Part shown: one piece after another, positions 1 to 9,261 of the stretch
How positions within the stretch are numbered: position 1 is the stretch's first letter
Layout: the number at the start of each line of letters is the position of its first letter
Origin: Weeksellaceae bacterium TAE3-ERU29
GTDB lineage: Bacteria > Bacteroidota > Bacteroidia > Flavobacteriales > Weeksellaceae
DNA: 64,000 bases
Direction: 5' to 3'
Assembly (NCBI GenBank): GCA_019218445.1
Contig: JAHUUM010000010.1
Span: 1 to 64,000 of the forward strand
The notes under the pieces: generated by a model
What the model saw: only the letters and a program-made list of their open reading frames with translations
What the model was told of the DNA's origin: nothing
Database searches by the model: none
Program-made: the position numbers and the translations under genes

Positions 1-1
1 T

Positions 2-2311
2 CTACCCTAAAATCCTAAGTTTTGCAAATTTCAGTAATAATCTTTTCTCACCTGAGTTCTCAAAGCGGATAGTTGCTTTTTCATCTCCCGGTGTTCCTTC
101 CAAAGATTTTACCTCTCCTTTTCCAAATCTATCGTGTAAAACAATACTGCCTACTTTTAAATTCTGATCTACAGAATCTCCGTTTTGTATTTTGGCTTCA
201 CTTAATTTCTTCAAATTTTTAGTTGGAGAAACATTTAATTTTTTTCTGACAATAGGTTCTTTTCTTTTAAATTGAGGAACATCGTCTCCAAATAAATCAG
301 ATGATAATCCACTTCTATTCATAGGAGTAAGAGGAGTAGGATTTTGCCAATCTAAATACCTATCATCTATTTCTTCTAAAAATCTACTTGGTTCAGAATC
401 TACAATTCGTCCATATCTACTGCGAGAAACGGAATAAGATAAAACAGCCTCTTTTTCGGCACGAGTTAAAGCTACGTAAAATAATCGGCGTTCCTCTTCT
501 AACTCTTGTCGGGAATTTAAGTTCATTTGAGAAGGAAATAAATTTTCTTCCAAACCAGTTACGAAAACTACGGGAAACTCCAATCCTTTAGCCAAATGCA
601 CCGTCATTAAAAGTACTTTATCATTATCTTCATCATCATTATCGGCATCGGTTGCAAGTACGGCATCTTCTAAAAATCCTTGAAGTGTAGGATTTCCGCC
701 CTCTAACTGACTCTGCTCTTCTACATACCCTTGCAAACTATTCAATAATTCTTGTACGTTTTCCAATCGAGAAACTCCTTCCGGCGTATCATCTTCCCGT
801 AAGTTCTTTAATAAACCGGTTTGTTTTGCAACTTCCATTGCTACATCATACACATCATGAGTTTTAAGCATTACTTGAAAGCTCTGAATCATTGTGGTAA
901 ACATATTTAATTTACTCAGAACTCCCGAATTAAAGCCTGTTTGAGGTGCATAATAATTAAGATTACTTAAAACCTCATAGACCGATTTTCCTACTTTATC
1001 GGCAAAAACAATTAATTTTTGTTGTGTTGTAAGACCAATTCCTCTGGTAGGGAAATTAATAATTCGCATTAAAGCTTCTTCATCATTCGGATTAACGAGT
1101 AATCTCAAATAAGCGAGTAAATCTTTAATTTCTTTTCTCTGATAGAAAGAAGTTCCCCCATAAATTCTATAAGGAATATTTCTTTTCCTTAAAGCCTCCT
1201 CCAAAGCTCTGGACTGAGCATTAGTTCTATATAAAATAGCAAAATCGTTATTATTATATTGATTTCGCATCTTCTTTTCAAAGATTTGAGAAGCGATGTA
1301 TCTTGCTTCATCCACATCGGTTAAAGCTCGGTAAATAGGAATTTTATTTCCTTCGTCATTCGCCGTCCAAACATTTTTCTCTAATTGATCTTGGTTTTTC
1401 GCTATAATATCGTTTGCAGCATTTACAATATTTTGCGTTGAACGATAATTTTGTTCTAAAGCAAAAGATTTAGCATCGTTGTAATCTTTACTAAAGTTTA
1501 AAATATTTCTAATATTCGCTCCCCTAAAAGCATAAATCGATTGCGCGTCGTCTCCCACCACACAAATATTTTCGAACCGAGAGGCTAAAGCTTTTACAAT
1601 TAAATACTGAGAATGGTTGGTATCCTGATACTCATCTACCAAAATATATCTGAATCGGTCTTGATATTTTGCCAAAACTTCCGGAAAGCGGGTTAAAACT
1701 TCATTTGTTCTTAGCAACAAATCATCAAAATCCATTGCTCCGGACTTAAAACATCTTTCCACATAAGCCTTATAAACTTCTCCCGTAAGCGGACGCATAG
1801 CTGCTTTATCCGTTTCCATTAATTCGGGCGTATTAAAATAAGCTCTAACCGTGATTAAATTATTTTTAAACTGAGATATTCTGTACAAAAGTTGTTTAGG
1901 CTTATAAATATCTTTATCCAAATTCATTTCCTTAATCACTTTTCCCATTACAGAAAGTGCATCTTGCTGGTCATAAATTGTGAAATTAGACGGATAACCT
2001 AATTTAGGAGCTTCTACCCGTAAAATCCTTGCAAAAATAGAGTGAAAAGTTCCCATCCAAATATTTTTAGCATCAGATTCGCCTACCACTTTAGCGATAC
2101 GTTCTTTCATTTCCCGAGCCGCTTTATTGGTAAAAGTTAATGCCAAAATATTAAAGCTGTCTACCCCTTTATTTATTAAATGAGCAATTCTGTAAGTTAA
2201 AACTCTGGTTTTTCCCGAACCTGCTCCCGCAATTACCATTACAGGACCCTCTGTAGCTTCTACTGCCTTACGTTGTACTTCGTTTAGACCGTCTAAAAAA
2301 TCACTTCCCAT
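2..2311 (-). CDS. pcrA: UvrD/PcrA-type superfamily 1 DNA helicase
   Basis: ATP-dependent 3'-5' DNA helicase of the UvrD/Rep/PcrA family, used in excision repair and for clearing replication forks. Visible motifs are Walker A AGAGSGKT at residues 28-35, motif II DEYQD at 226-230, the Q-S-x-Y-x-F-R-G motif just after it, and motif VI VALTRA at 613-618. At 769 residues it has the usual length, and the last third is the C-terminal tail that binds RNA polymerase in PcrA relatives. The gene is complete: its TAG stop lies at 2-4. A -7 box (TATCTTTG on the minus strand) ends only 5 bases before the ATG, so the mRNA leader must be very short. UvrD versus PcrA naming is a matter of convention. Confidence 0.96.
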   Translation of the reverse strand: MGSDFLDGLNEVQRKAVEATEGPVMVIAGAGSGKTRVLTYRIAHLINKGVDSFNILALTFTNKAAREMKERIAKVVGESDAKNIWMGTFHSIFARILRVEAPKLGYPSNFTIYDQQDALSVMGKVIKEMNLDKDIYKPKQLLYRISQFKNNLITVRAYFNTPELMETDKAAMRPLTGEVYKAYVERCFKSGAMDFDDLLLRTNEVLTRFPEVLAKYQDRFRYILVDEYQDTNHSQYLIVKALASRFENICVVGDDAQSIYAFRGANIRNILNFSKDYNDAKSFALEQNYRSTQNIVNAANDIIAKNQDQLEKNVWTANDEGNKIPIYRALTDVDEARYIASQIFEKKMRNQYNNNDFAILYRTNAQSRALEEALRKRNIPYRIYGGTSFYQRKEIKDLLAYLRLLVNPNDEEALMRIINFPTRGIGLTTQQKLIVFADKVGKSVYEVLSNLNYYAPQTGFNSGVLSKLNMFTTMIQSFQVMLKTHDVYDVAMEVAKQTGLLKNLREDDTPEGVSRLENVQELLNSLQGYVEEQSQLEGGNPTLQGFLEDAVLATDADNDDEDNDKVLLMTVHLAKGLEFPVVFVTGLEENLFPSQMNLNSRQELEEERRLFYVALTRAEKEAVLSYSVSRSRYGRIVDSEPSRFLEEIDDRYLDWQNPTPLTPMNRSGLSSDLFGDDVPQFKRKEPIVRKKLNVSPTKNLKKLSEAKIQNGDSVDQNLKVGSIVLHDRFGKGEVKSLEGTPGDEKATIRFENSGEKRLLLKFAKLRILG

Positions 2312-2316
2312 AGCCC

Positions 2317-2324
2317 CAAAGATA
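2317..2324 (-). promoter_or_regulatory. -7 promoter box of pcrA
   Basis: Minus-strand TATCTTTG fits the Bacteroidota -7 consensus TANNTTTG. It ends 5 bases before the ATG, which implies a near-leaderless transcript. I see no TTG element at the usual spacing of 17-23 bases. Confidence 0.55.
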
Positions 2325-2513
2325 CAAAGATTTTAATCTATGAAAAGTTTTGATTAATTATAATTAAATCTTTAGGGGGGAAGGATTTTTGTTTTATAAA
2401 ATAATTAACACCCTATATTGATAAAACATTTGTAAAAGCCAGTTTTTTTCTCCATCTTTGTAAGGATAAGAATAATAATTTTTTTCATAGGTTTAGGTTG
2501 ATTAGTTAGGGTT

Positions 2514-2552
2514 ACCTCTTTGTTTGTTAAAAACAAAGAGGTTTTCTCTTTT
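2514..2552 (+). terminator. Orphan intrinsic terminator or attenuator upstream of the FKBP gene
   Basis: A perfect 12-bp stem (2514-2525 with 2531-2542, loop GTTAA) is followed by a T-rich run. It faces right, but no gene precedes it on this strand, because pcrA starts leftward at 2311. A possible promoter lies upstream: TTG near 2430 and CATCTTTG ending near 2461. The short transcript between them could be a small RNA of roughly 90 bases or an attenuated leader of the FKBP gene. Confidence 0.6.
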
Positions 2553-2597
2553 TTAATTTGGCTAAAAGTTCGTAAACTTGCATAAATTTAAATTGAA

Positions 2598-3455
2598 ATG
2601 AAAAAATTACTTTTATCGATTGCGATAGCAGCTACTTTTGTTGCTTGTGACAAAAATAAATCAGCTTCGGGAGATAATACAACTACAGAAGTTACTCAAG
2701 AAGGAAAAGATGCTTCTTATGCTTTTGGACTTAGTCTTGGACAACAAGTTGAAAATTATAAAAATAATCCTGCTAATAAAGATTCTTTAGATTATAAAGC
2801 AGTAGAACAGGGAGTTAAAGATTATTTAAAAAATCCGGAAGAAAAAAATTCTTATGCTTTTGGGATGCAACTTGGGACTCAAATTACAAGAGTTTTTGAA
2901 GATGAAGTGTTAAAAGATGGATTAAGCAAAGACGAAATTGTTGCTGGTTTAATGGACTATTTAAATAAAAAAGAAACTAGGATCTCGGCTGATACAATTA
3001 ATGTTTTAATGCAGAATTTTTACGAAGCTCAGCAATCAAAAGCTGCTGAAGGTAATAAGGCAAAAGGTAAAGAATTTATTGAGGCTAAAAAGAAAGAAGC
3101 AGGAATAAAAACTACTGAGTCAGGTATTGCTTATAAAGTTATAAAACAAGGAACAGGAAAACAAGCTAAATTAGGCGATGTTGTAAAAGTAAAATATACA
3201 GGAAAAACCATTGATGGAAAAGTTTTTGATTCCAGTGAGCAATCTCAACCGGAAGGTATAGAGTTTCCTTTAACTCAAGGGAGTTTAATCCCGGGATGGA
3301 TAGAGGCTGTTCAATTAATGAAAGAAGGTGGTAAAGCTGAATTCTACATTCCATCTGAATTAGGTTATGGAGATAACGCAGCAGGTCCGGACATTAAACC
3401 GGGTTCTACATTAGTATTTGATTTAGAATTGGTTGAAGTAAAAGATGCTCAATAA
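2598..3455 (+). CDS. FKBP-type peptidyl-prolyl isomerase, lipoprotein
   Basis: Exported prolyl isomerase and chaperone of the FkpA/Mip type, anchored by lipid in the cell envelope. The N-terminus is a signal sequence ending in lipobox FVAC, with Cys17 as the lipid site. Residues about 35-180 form the helical dimerisation region (FKBP_N), which holds two similar segments (ASYAFGLSLG and NSYAFGMQLG). The FKBP catalytic domain runs from about 185 to 283, with V-K-V-K-Y-T-G and the C-terminal L-V-F-D-L-E-L-V-E-V strand. Length is normal. It is a single gene followed by a strong terminator. The possible -7 box TAAACTTG (2573-2580) is imperfect. Confidence 0.93.
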   Translation: MKKLLLSIAIAATFVACDKNKSASGDNTTTEVTQEGKDASYAFGLSLGQQVENYKNNPANKDSLDYKAVEQGVKDYLKNPEEKNSYAFGMQLGTQITRVFEDEVLKDGLSKDEIVAGLMDYLNKKETRISADTINVLMQNFYEAQQSKAAEGNKAKGKEFIEAKKKEAGIKTTESGIAYKVIKQGTGKQAKLGDVVKVKYTGKTIDGKVFDSSEQSQPEGIEFPLTQGSLIPGWIEAVQLMKEGGKAEFYIPSELGYGDNAAGPDIKPGSTLVFDLELVEVKDAQ

Positions 3456-3484
3456 TAAATAAGAACATTTTAAACTGAAATAAC

Positions 3485-3518
3485 CCGTCTTGATACCTAT
3501 CAAGGCGGTTTTTTATTT
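3485..3518 (+). terminator. Terminator of the FKBP gene
   Basis: Ten-base-pair stem (3485-3494 with 3499-3508, one G-T pair, loop ACCT) followed by a run of T. It lies 29 bases after the FKBP stop codon. Confidence 0.85.
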
Positions 3519-3600
3519 GTTTTGGTAGGATTATTAAAAAATAGGATTTATTTCTTTGATTTAGAAAAAAGACAAAACGGTTCTCTTTGTTAAGCTACGA

Positions 3601-4227
3601 TTTTCTTTAAATTATAAGCTAAAGCATGTAATTAGAACTCTCATCATCGCTTTAGAAAGCATAAAAACTTGGTGGAAGAAGTATCCTATCCGTCCTAATG
3701 AACAATGGGTAAGTGATATTATTTATATCGGCGAAAGATAAAATCCGATGTATTTAGCTTTGATAACCGATGCGTATTCTAAAAAGATAATGAGATAGTC
3801 TAACAGTTTAGATGTTAATGGTTGTTTGAGGACTTTAAAAAAAGCAATTAAAATAAGAAAAGATAAGAAATTACCACTGATAATCATTCAGACAGAGGGT
3901 TGAAATACTGCAGTGATACGTATCAGGAATTATTTGTTTGAGACAAGGTGCAATATAGTATGATAGAGAGTTATGACCCTTATACCAATGCAATAGCAGA
4001 GAGAATAAATGGCATTTTAAAACAAGAATTTAAGATTGATTGTTATGGAAAAATACACAGAAGATAGAAAAGTATTGGTAGTAGATGTTGTCAAAAAACA
4101 CAACACACTAAGACGGCATTACTCATGTTTTTACAGAACCGCTGAGAAAATGCACAGACAAAATGAAATACAAATCAGAACTTATAAAAAAATTGGAAAA
4201 AAGAAGTCTACTTCTCTTTTCCAATAA
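3601..4227 (+). pseudogene. Decayed IS3-family transposase (DDE integrase part)
   Basis: Remnant of an IS3-family OrfB transposase, recognisable only by joining frames. One frame gives PNEQWVSDIIYI (3694-3729), then a TAA, then YLALITDAYSKKIM and, after another stop, a NSLDVNGCL-like stretch. A second frame gives HSDRGLKYC near 3885. A third gives SYDPYTNAIAERINGILKQE near 3969-4028. The last frame (about 4100-4227) gives the C-terminal EKMHRQNEIQIRTYK block. All three DDE residues can be placed, but stops and frameshifts separate them. The N-terminal helix-turn-helix part is missing and I could not find paired terminal repeats. The 80 bases before it show nothing recognisable. It cannot encode an active enzyme. 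Confidence 0.85.
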
Positions 4228-4286
4228 ATTAACTATTTTACTCCCGAAAACCTGTAACGGCTTTTTATTACGAGGCAAATTGAATT

Positions 4287-6086
4287 TTATTTACCTTGAT
4301 TCTTCAGTTTTTGTTGTTCTTGTGCTTGTTTCATGGCTTGGTCTAATCTTTCTTGCCATTTACTTTTTTTACGTTTTTTAGGATTCTTTTTATTTTGCTG
4401 AATTTTCGCATGAATTTTTTCATCGTCTATCAACACATTTTTAATTAATAATACCAATCCTATATTAATTGCATTTGAAACGAAATAATACCAAGATAAA
4501 CCTGAAGCATAGCTGTTTAAGAAAAATATAAAGAATATTGGCATAATATACATCATTATACGCATATCCGGCATTCCTTCTTGTTTAGGTGTTTGCATCA
4601 TGTTTCCTGAAAATTTAAAGTAAATTACCATTGTAACTACATATAATAATGCAAATAAACTCACATGTCCTCCGTAGAACGGAATATGAAATGGTAATTC
4701 TACAATAGAATCATAAGCAGTTAAATCGTCGGCCCATAAGAAGCCCTTTGCTCTCAAGTCTATCACATTCGGGAAGAAATTAAATAGAGCATAGAATATC
4801 GGTATCTGTAATAATGCCGGCAAACAACCTGCTAACGGATTAACCCCCGCAGTCCGGTAGAGCTTCATCGTTTCTTGCTGACGCTTCATTTGGTTATCTT
4901 TCCCTTTATATTTTTCATTTAACTCCTCAATATCTGGTTTTAAAACCTTCATCATTGCACTTTGCTTATATTGCTTGTACATGATAGGAGATGTAACCAA
5001 TTTTACAACAATGGTTAACAATGCAATTACCCAACCATATTTAAGACCCCATGATGCCATGAATAAGAAAGTAGGTAAAATTGCCCATTCGTTAATCCAC
5101 CCAAATATTCCCCAACCAAATGGAATGATATGTTGAAAGTCTTTTTTATATCCTTTCAGCATTTTAAAATCTAATGGGAAAAAGTGCCATGTATAGCTTT
5201 CGTTTAATTCTCCGTTTACATTCATTTTTGAATTAAATGTAAAAGTTTTTGAGTGTTTAGTATCTTCTTTTGGGTCATCTTCTACTGACATTACCGCATT
5301 ATCAAAAGCTACTTTAGGCTCTAAGATAGTAGTGAAAAACTGTTGTTTAAATGCTACCCAATCTAGTTTATCATCATCGTCTAAAACCTCATTTCCTCTT
5401 GTGTATCCTTTTTCTTTATATCCGTTTAAACTATAATGAATGTCTGTTACTCGCTTTTCCCAAGCTAATCCTTTTTCTTGAGAAATAGCATTCATTTCAA
5501 AATCAATTTGGGCTATTTTATCAGTTGATATTTTATTTAAACCTTGTGAACGAACAGAAAAGTCTAAGTCATAATCTCCGTTTAGAGTATATGTATATTG
5601 AATTGTGCCTCCATTCTCTTGCGTGGTAAATATTACCGAATTCCCCTCTTGTTTAGCTGAAAAAGTTCTTTTAGATAAATCTATTAAACGGCCTTCTCTA
5701 TCATTAATTTTTAATGAAAAGTTTGCGTTATTACCATCAAAAAGATATAATGGTAAATCATCATCATTAGTTTTATGATTGTAGGCTTTATATTCCTTTA
5801 ATTCTACTTTGTTTATTTGAGCTCCTTTATTGGTTAACTCTATTAAAACTTTATCGTTTTGTAATGTGAAAGTTTGTGCAGGTACGTTAGACGAAACATC
5901 AGTTTGTTGTATTTGTTCTTCTTTTTTATCTAACTCTTTCGTTTCTTCAATTACTTGATTTTCCACTTTTTGCACTTCTTTTATTTTCTCCGGAGTTGGT
6001 GCTGTAAAATACCAATACCCGATTATTAAAAGAATCATTAAACCAAAACCGATCAGTTGATTTTTATCAAATTTATTTTCTTGCAT
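4287..6086 (-). CDS. yidC: Membrane protein insertase YidC
   Basis: Inner-membrane insertase that works alone or with SecYEG to place proteins into the membrane. The N-terminal transmembrane helix is at about 12-27, followed by the large periplasmic domain typical of Gram-negative YidC (to about 330). The conserved core helices follow, with MYKQYKQSAMMKVLKPDIEE and the G-V-N-P-L-A-G-C-L-P segment before helix 3. The tail is strongly basic and ends in a helix rich in K and Q, suited to ribosome contact. Length 599 is usual for this phylum. It starts 4 bases after the pyrG stop codon, so the two are co-transcribed, an arrangement common in Bacteroidota. Confidence 0.97.
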   Translation of the reverse strand: MQENKFDKNQLIGFGLMILLIIGYWYFTAPTPEKIKEVQKVENQVIEETKELDKKEEQIQQTDVSSNVPAQTFTLQNDKVLIELTNKGAQINKVELKEYKAYNHKTNDDDLPLYLFDGNNANFSLKINDREGRLIDLSKRTFSAKQEGNSVIFTTQENGGTIQYTYTLNGDYDLDFSVRSQGLNKISTDKIAQIDFEMNAISQEKGLAWEKRVTDIHYSLNGYKEKGYTRGNEVLDDDDKLDWVAFKQQFFTTILEPKVAFDNAVMSVEDDPKEDTKHSKTFTFNSKMNVNGELNESYTWHFFPLDFKMLKGYKKDFQHIIPFGWGIFGWINEWAILPTFLFMASWGLKYGWVIALLTIVVKLVTSPIMYKQYKQSAMMKVLKPDIEELNEKYKGKDNQMKRQQETMKLYRTAGVNPLAGCLPALLQIPIFYALFNFFPNVIDLRAKGFLWADDLTAYDSIVELPFHIPFYGGHVSLFALLYVVTMVIYFKFSGNMMQTPKQEGMPDMRIMMYIMPIFFIFFLNSYASGLSWYYFVSNAINIGLVLLIKNVLIDDEKIHAKIQQNKKNPKKRKKSKWQERLDQAMKQAQEQQKLKNQGK

Positions 6087-6090
6087 TTAA

Positions 6091-7719
6091 TTATTTCTTC
6101 TTGTTATTATTATGTTCTAAGGCTGCTTTTAAAAATTCTTTAAATAAAGGATGCGGACTTGCTACCGTACTTTTATATTCCGGATGAAACTGAACTCCTA
6201 TATAAAAAGGATGATCTTTATATTCTATTGTTTCTACTAAAGAAGTGTCAGGGTTTACTCCTCCAGGAGTAAATGATGATTTTTCAAACTCTTCATAGTA
6301 TTCATTATTAAATTCATAACGGTGTCTGTGGCGTTCTTCTATTGTAGATTTACCGTAGATTTCTCTTATTTTAGAACCTTCTTTTAAATTACATTTCCAG
6401 TTTCCTAAACGCATAGTTCCGCCTTTGTAAGATATATTCTTTTGTTCATCCATAAGGCTGATTACAGGGTGTTCTGCTCGTGAGTTTGTTTCGGCACTTT
6501 CTGCATCTTTATACCCTAATACATTTCGGGCAAATTCTATTACCATCATTTGCATTCCTAAACAAATTCCCAATAACGGAACATTGTTTTCTCTTGCATA
6601 TTTACAAGCTGCTATTTTCCCTTCTAAACCTCTGTCACCAAAACCGGGTGCTACTAAAATACCATCTGCATTTCCCAATATTTCGGCAGTGTTCTCTTTG
6701 GTTAAATCTCCTGAGTATATCCAGTTTATTTTTACTTTAGTTTTTATTTGAGATCCTGCATGTACAAATGCCTCTGTTATAGATTTATAAGAATCTTGTA
6801 AAGAAATATATTTCCCTACTAAAGCTATTTCTACTTCGTGCTCAGGATTTTTATGATTATGTAAAAACTTCTTCCAATTAGTTAAGTTTGGATCTTTTTC
6901 AATTGGTAAATTTAAACCTTCCAGAGCTATTTCGTCAAAATTTTGCTCTCGAAGCATTAAAGGCACATCATAAATAGTCTCCGCATCTTGACATTGAATT
7001 ACGCTTCCTAATTTTACATTGCAAAATTGAGCTAATTTAGATAAAGTTTCTTTTGGAATTGTATGCTCTGTTCTACAAACTAAAACATCTGCCTGAATTC
7101 CACTTTCCATTAAATACCTTACCGAATGTTGAGTTGGTTTAGTTTTCAACTCTCCACTTGCAGCTAAATACGGAACTAATGTTAAATGAATCATCAATGA
7201 GTTATGCTTTCCTAAATCATATCTCAATTGTCTTACTGCTTCTATAAATGGTAAAGACTCAATATCCCCAACAGTTCCACCAATTTCTGTGATAATTATA
7301 TCGTAATCGCCTGTTCTACCAAGCATTGTGATACGACGTTTTATCTCATTGGTAATATGTGGGATAATTTGTACGGTTTTTCCCAAGAAATCTCCTCTAC
7401 GTTCTTTTTCTATCACAGATTGATAAATTCTACCCGTTGTCACATTATTTGCTTGTGTTGTCGGGTGGTTTAAGAAACGCTCATAATGTCCTAAATCTAA
7501 ATCGGTTTCCGCTCCGTCCTCTGTTACATAACACTCTCCGTGCTCATAAGGATTTAGCGTACCCGGATCTATATTTATATACGGGTCTAATTTCTGAATA
7601 GTAACTCTGTAACCTCTTGCTTTAAGTAATAAACCTAAACTTGCTGCAACAATCCCTTTACCTAAAGAGGAAGTGACGCCGCCCGTTACAAAAATATATT
7701 TGGTTTCTTTTTTTTCCAT
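6091..7719 (-). CDS. pyrG: CTP synthase
   Basis: Converts UTP to CTP using ATP and glutamine, the last step of pyrimidine nucleotide synthesis. The N-terminal synthetase domain opens with YIFVTGGVTSSLGKGI (P-loop). The glutamine amidotransferase domain covers about 300-535, with nucleophile Cys386 in GICLGMQM and the His/Glu pair in QFHPEY near the end. Length 542 is normal. It is the first gene of the pyrG-yidC operon and has a well-formed Bacteroidota promoter upstream. Confidence 0.98.
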   Translation of the reverse strand: MEKKETKYIFVTGGVTSSLGKGIVAASLGLLLKARGYRVTIQKLDPYINIDPGTLNPYEHGECYVTEDGAETDLDLGHYERFLNHPTTQANNVTTGRIYQSVIEKERRGDFLGKTVQIIPHITNEIKRRITMLGRTGDYDIIITEIGGTVGDIESLPFIEAVRQLRYDLGKHNSLMIHLTLVPYLAASGELKTKPTQHSVRYLMESGIQADVLVCRTEHTIPKETLSKLAQFCNVKLGSVIQCQDAETIYDVPLMLREQNFDEIALEGLNLPIEKDPNLTNWKKFLHNHKNPEHEVEIALVGKYISLQDSYKSITEAFVHAGSQIKTKVKINWIYSGDLTKENTAEILGNADGILVAPGFGDRGLEGKIAACKYARENNVPLLGICLGMQMMVIEFARNVLGYKDAESAETNSRAEHPVISLMDEQKNISYKGGTMRLGNWKCNLKEGSKIREIYGKSTIEERHRHRYEFNNEYYEEFEKSSFTPGGVNPDTSLVETIEYKDHPFYIGVQFHPEYKSTVASPHPLFKEFLKAALEHNNNKKK

Positions 7720-7741
7720 GACAAATTTTTGAATCCGCTTG

Positions 7742-7771
7742 CAAAAATAGGGTTTATTTAGTTGCTTACAA
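7742..7771 (-). promoter_or_regulatory. Promoter of pyrG-yidC
   Basis: On the minus strand, TTG (7769-7771), a 19-base spacer and TATTTTTG (7742-7749) match the Bacteroidota -33/-7 consensus. The -7 box ends 22 bases before the pyrG ATG. Confidence 0.7.
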
Positions 7772-7844
7772 AAAGGTTTTAACTATTTAAAGCTAAAAGA
7801 GTTTAATTTTGGAAAAAACGAGGTAATTTTTAGAGAATAAAAAA

Positions 7845-7943
7845 AGGCAAGCGACCTACATCACACCGCTACGACCGCATACCCTTGCTACGTTCCCGTC
7901 CTGGGGGGATTCAGCAGGAGCTGGTTGTGTAGGACTTGCCTTA
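7845..7943 (-). ncRNA. ffs: Signal recognition particle RNA, small bacterial type (4.5S)
   Basis: The minus strand holds the SRP apical-loop signature CAGGACGGGAACGTAGCAAG, which lines up with the E. coli 4.5S segment CAGGTCCGGAAGGAAGCAGC. The two ends pair: GGCAAG with CTTGCC and CCTACA with TGTAGG, giving one long hairpin of about 95 bases. A T-rich run follows the 3' end (7836-7845 as A on the plus strand), and a -7 box TATATTTG lies just upstream at 7950-7957. The RNA binds Ffh and directs co-translational export. End positions are estimates. Confidence 0.9.
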
Positions 7944-7949
7944 GGAGTG

Positions 7950-7957
7950 CAAATATA
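7950..7957 (-). promoter_or_regulatory. -7 promoter box of the SRP RNA
   Basis: Minus-strand TATATTTG is a full match to TANNTTTG, placed 6 bases or so before the expected 5' end of the RNA. It supports the strand call of the SRP RNA. Confidence 0.6.
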
Positions 7958-8175
7958 TAAAAATTTATTTTAATAAAAAAAGTGGATTCCTATATTTTAG
8001 TTACTTGAGTTTATTAGTATATAAAAATCAGCATTCTATAAGATAAATTTCTTGTTTCAGGAATAATAAACTGGGATATTCCATTAAATAATTTGAACAT
8101 TTTGATATTTAAGCATTAGAAAATTATTTAAAATAAAAATAATTGATACTTTTGTTCTATCAATTAGTTTTATAA

Positions 8176-9249
8176 ATGACTTCAAAAGAGATATCAAAAG
8201 GAATATTAAAAGCTGTTGGAACGATTTTTATTATTATATTGGGAGCATATCTTCTTTATATAATTCGTCCCCTTATTTATTATATTCTAATAGCTATGAT
8301 TGTATCTTTAATCGGTAGGCCTATTGTAAGAGCACTTCGTGTATATTTAAAATTCCCTCCTACATTAGCAGTAGCTTCTACTATATTATTATTAATAATT
8401 TTCAGTTTAGGAGTTATAAGTTCATTTATACCTTTATTAATAGCTCAGGGTAAAAATTTATCTTTGTTAGATGTTGGAGTTTTGAAAGCAAATATAAAAT
8501 ATGTAATACAAGAGGCTCTTCAATATGTGAACATGAAGTATAACCCAAGTATTCTTGATATCTCCAGATATATTAGTATTAATGATCTTCCTGATATTAT
8601 AAATTCTTTACTCAGTTTTTTAAGTGATTTTGGGATTGGATTTTTATCGGTATTATTTATTAGTTTTTTCTTCTTAAGGGATGGTGGGAAAATAATGGAA
8701 GAGATTTTGAAATTAATTCCGAGAGATAAAATAGAAAATACTCGTAACTCTTTAAACGCTATAAAAAGCTTATTAAGTAGATATTTTATCGGGTTAATTC
8801 TGCAAATTACAGTATTATTTATAATCTATACTGTAACTTTACTTCTTGTGGGAGTTCCTAATGCTGCTATTATAGCGGTTCTTTGTGCTTTATTAAACCT
8901 CATTCCTTATTTAGGTCCGGCTGTCAGTTTTTTTGTAATCGTAATATTGACTATGACAGGGTATATTGATTCTGATTTTGCTACTGTTATTTTACCGAAA
9001 AGTATTTATGTAGCCATTGGGTTTTTATTCGCTCAACTTTTAGATAACTTTGTAAATCAACCATTAATATTTGCTAATTCAGTAAAGTCTCACCCATTGG
9101 AAATATTTTTTGCAATTCTTGCAGGAGGATATTTATATGGAGTAATCGGAATGGTTATAGCAATTCCTGCTTATACTGTAATTAAAGTGGTGTTAAAAGA
9201 GTTTATGGGCAATAATAAAATAGTTAAGTCGCTTACAAGCAGGATGTAA
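8176..9249 (+). CDS. AI-2E family transporter (TqsA/PerM-like)
   Basis: Polytopic membrane protein of the AI-2E transporter family (PF01594), whose members include the AI-2 exporter TqsA and sodium/proton antiporters. Paired hydrophobic helices open the protein (about 13-55). A soluble-looking middle section (about 85-145) follows, and the C-terminal half holds the family motifs NLIPYLGPAVSFF and the closing ANSVKSHPLEIFFAILAGG. Length 357 fits the family. A -7 box TACTTTTG lies at 8147-8154. It converges with bioD, only 12 bases away. The real substrate cannot be read from sequence, and a quorum-sensing role should not be assumed. Confidence 0.9.
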   Translation: MTSKEISKGILKAVGTIFIIILGAYLLYIIRPLIYYILIAMIVSLIGRPIVRALRVYLKFPPTLAVASTILLLIIFSLGVISSFIPLLIAQGKNLSLLDVGVLKANIKYVIQEALQYVNMKYNPSILDISRYISINDLPDIINSLLSFLSDFGIGFLSVLFISFFFLRDGGKIMEEILKLIPRDKIENTRNSLNAIKSLLSRYFIGLILQITVLFIIYTVTLLLVGVPNAAIIAVLCALLNLIPYLGPAVSFFVIVILTMTGYIDSDFATVILPKSIYVAIGFLFAQLLDNFVNQPLIFANSVKSHPLEIFFAILAGGYLYGVIGMVIAIPAYTVIKVVLKEFMGNNKIVKSLTSRM

Positions 9250-9261
9250 TAATTAATTGTT

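Noticed and set aside
388-591. Plus-strand open frame of 67 codons
   Set aside because: It lies wholly inside pcrA on the other strand and has no family resemblance.
4163-4381. Plus-strand frame with a hydrophobic end
   Set aside because: Its second half is the antisense of the YidC C-terminal tail; its first half is the decayed transposase. The hydrophobic look comes from the K/Q-rich YidC tail read backwards.
6480-6740. Plus-strand frame of 86 codons
   Set aside because: Antisense shadow of pyrG, rich in Leu, Phe and His as expected for such shadows.
8176-9249. AI-2 quorum-sensing role for the AI-2E family protein
   Set aside because: The family name comes from one member; no luxS or other quorum gene is nearby.
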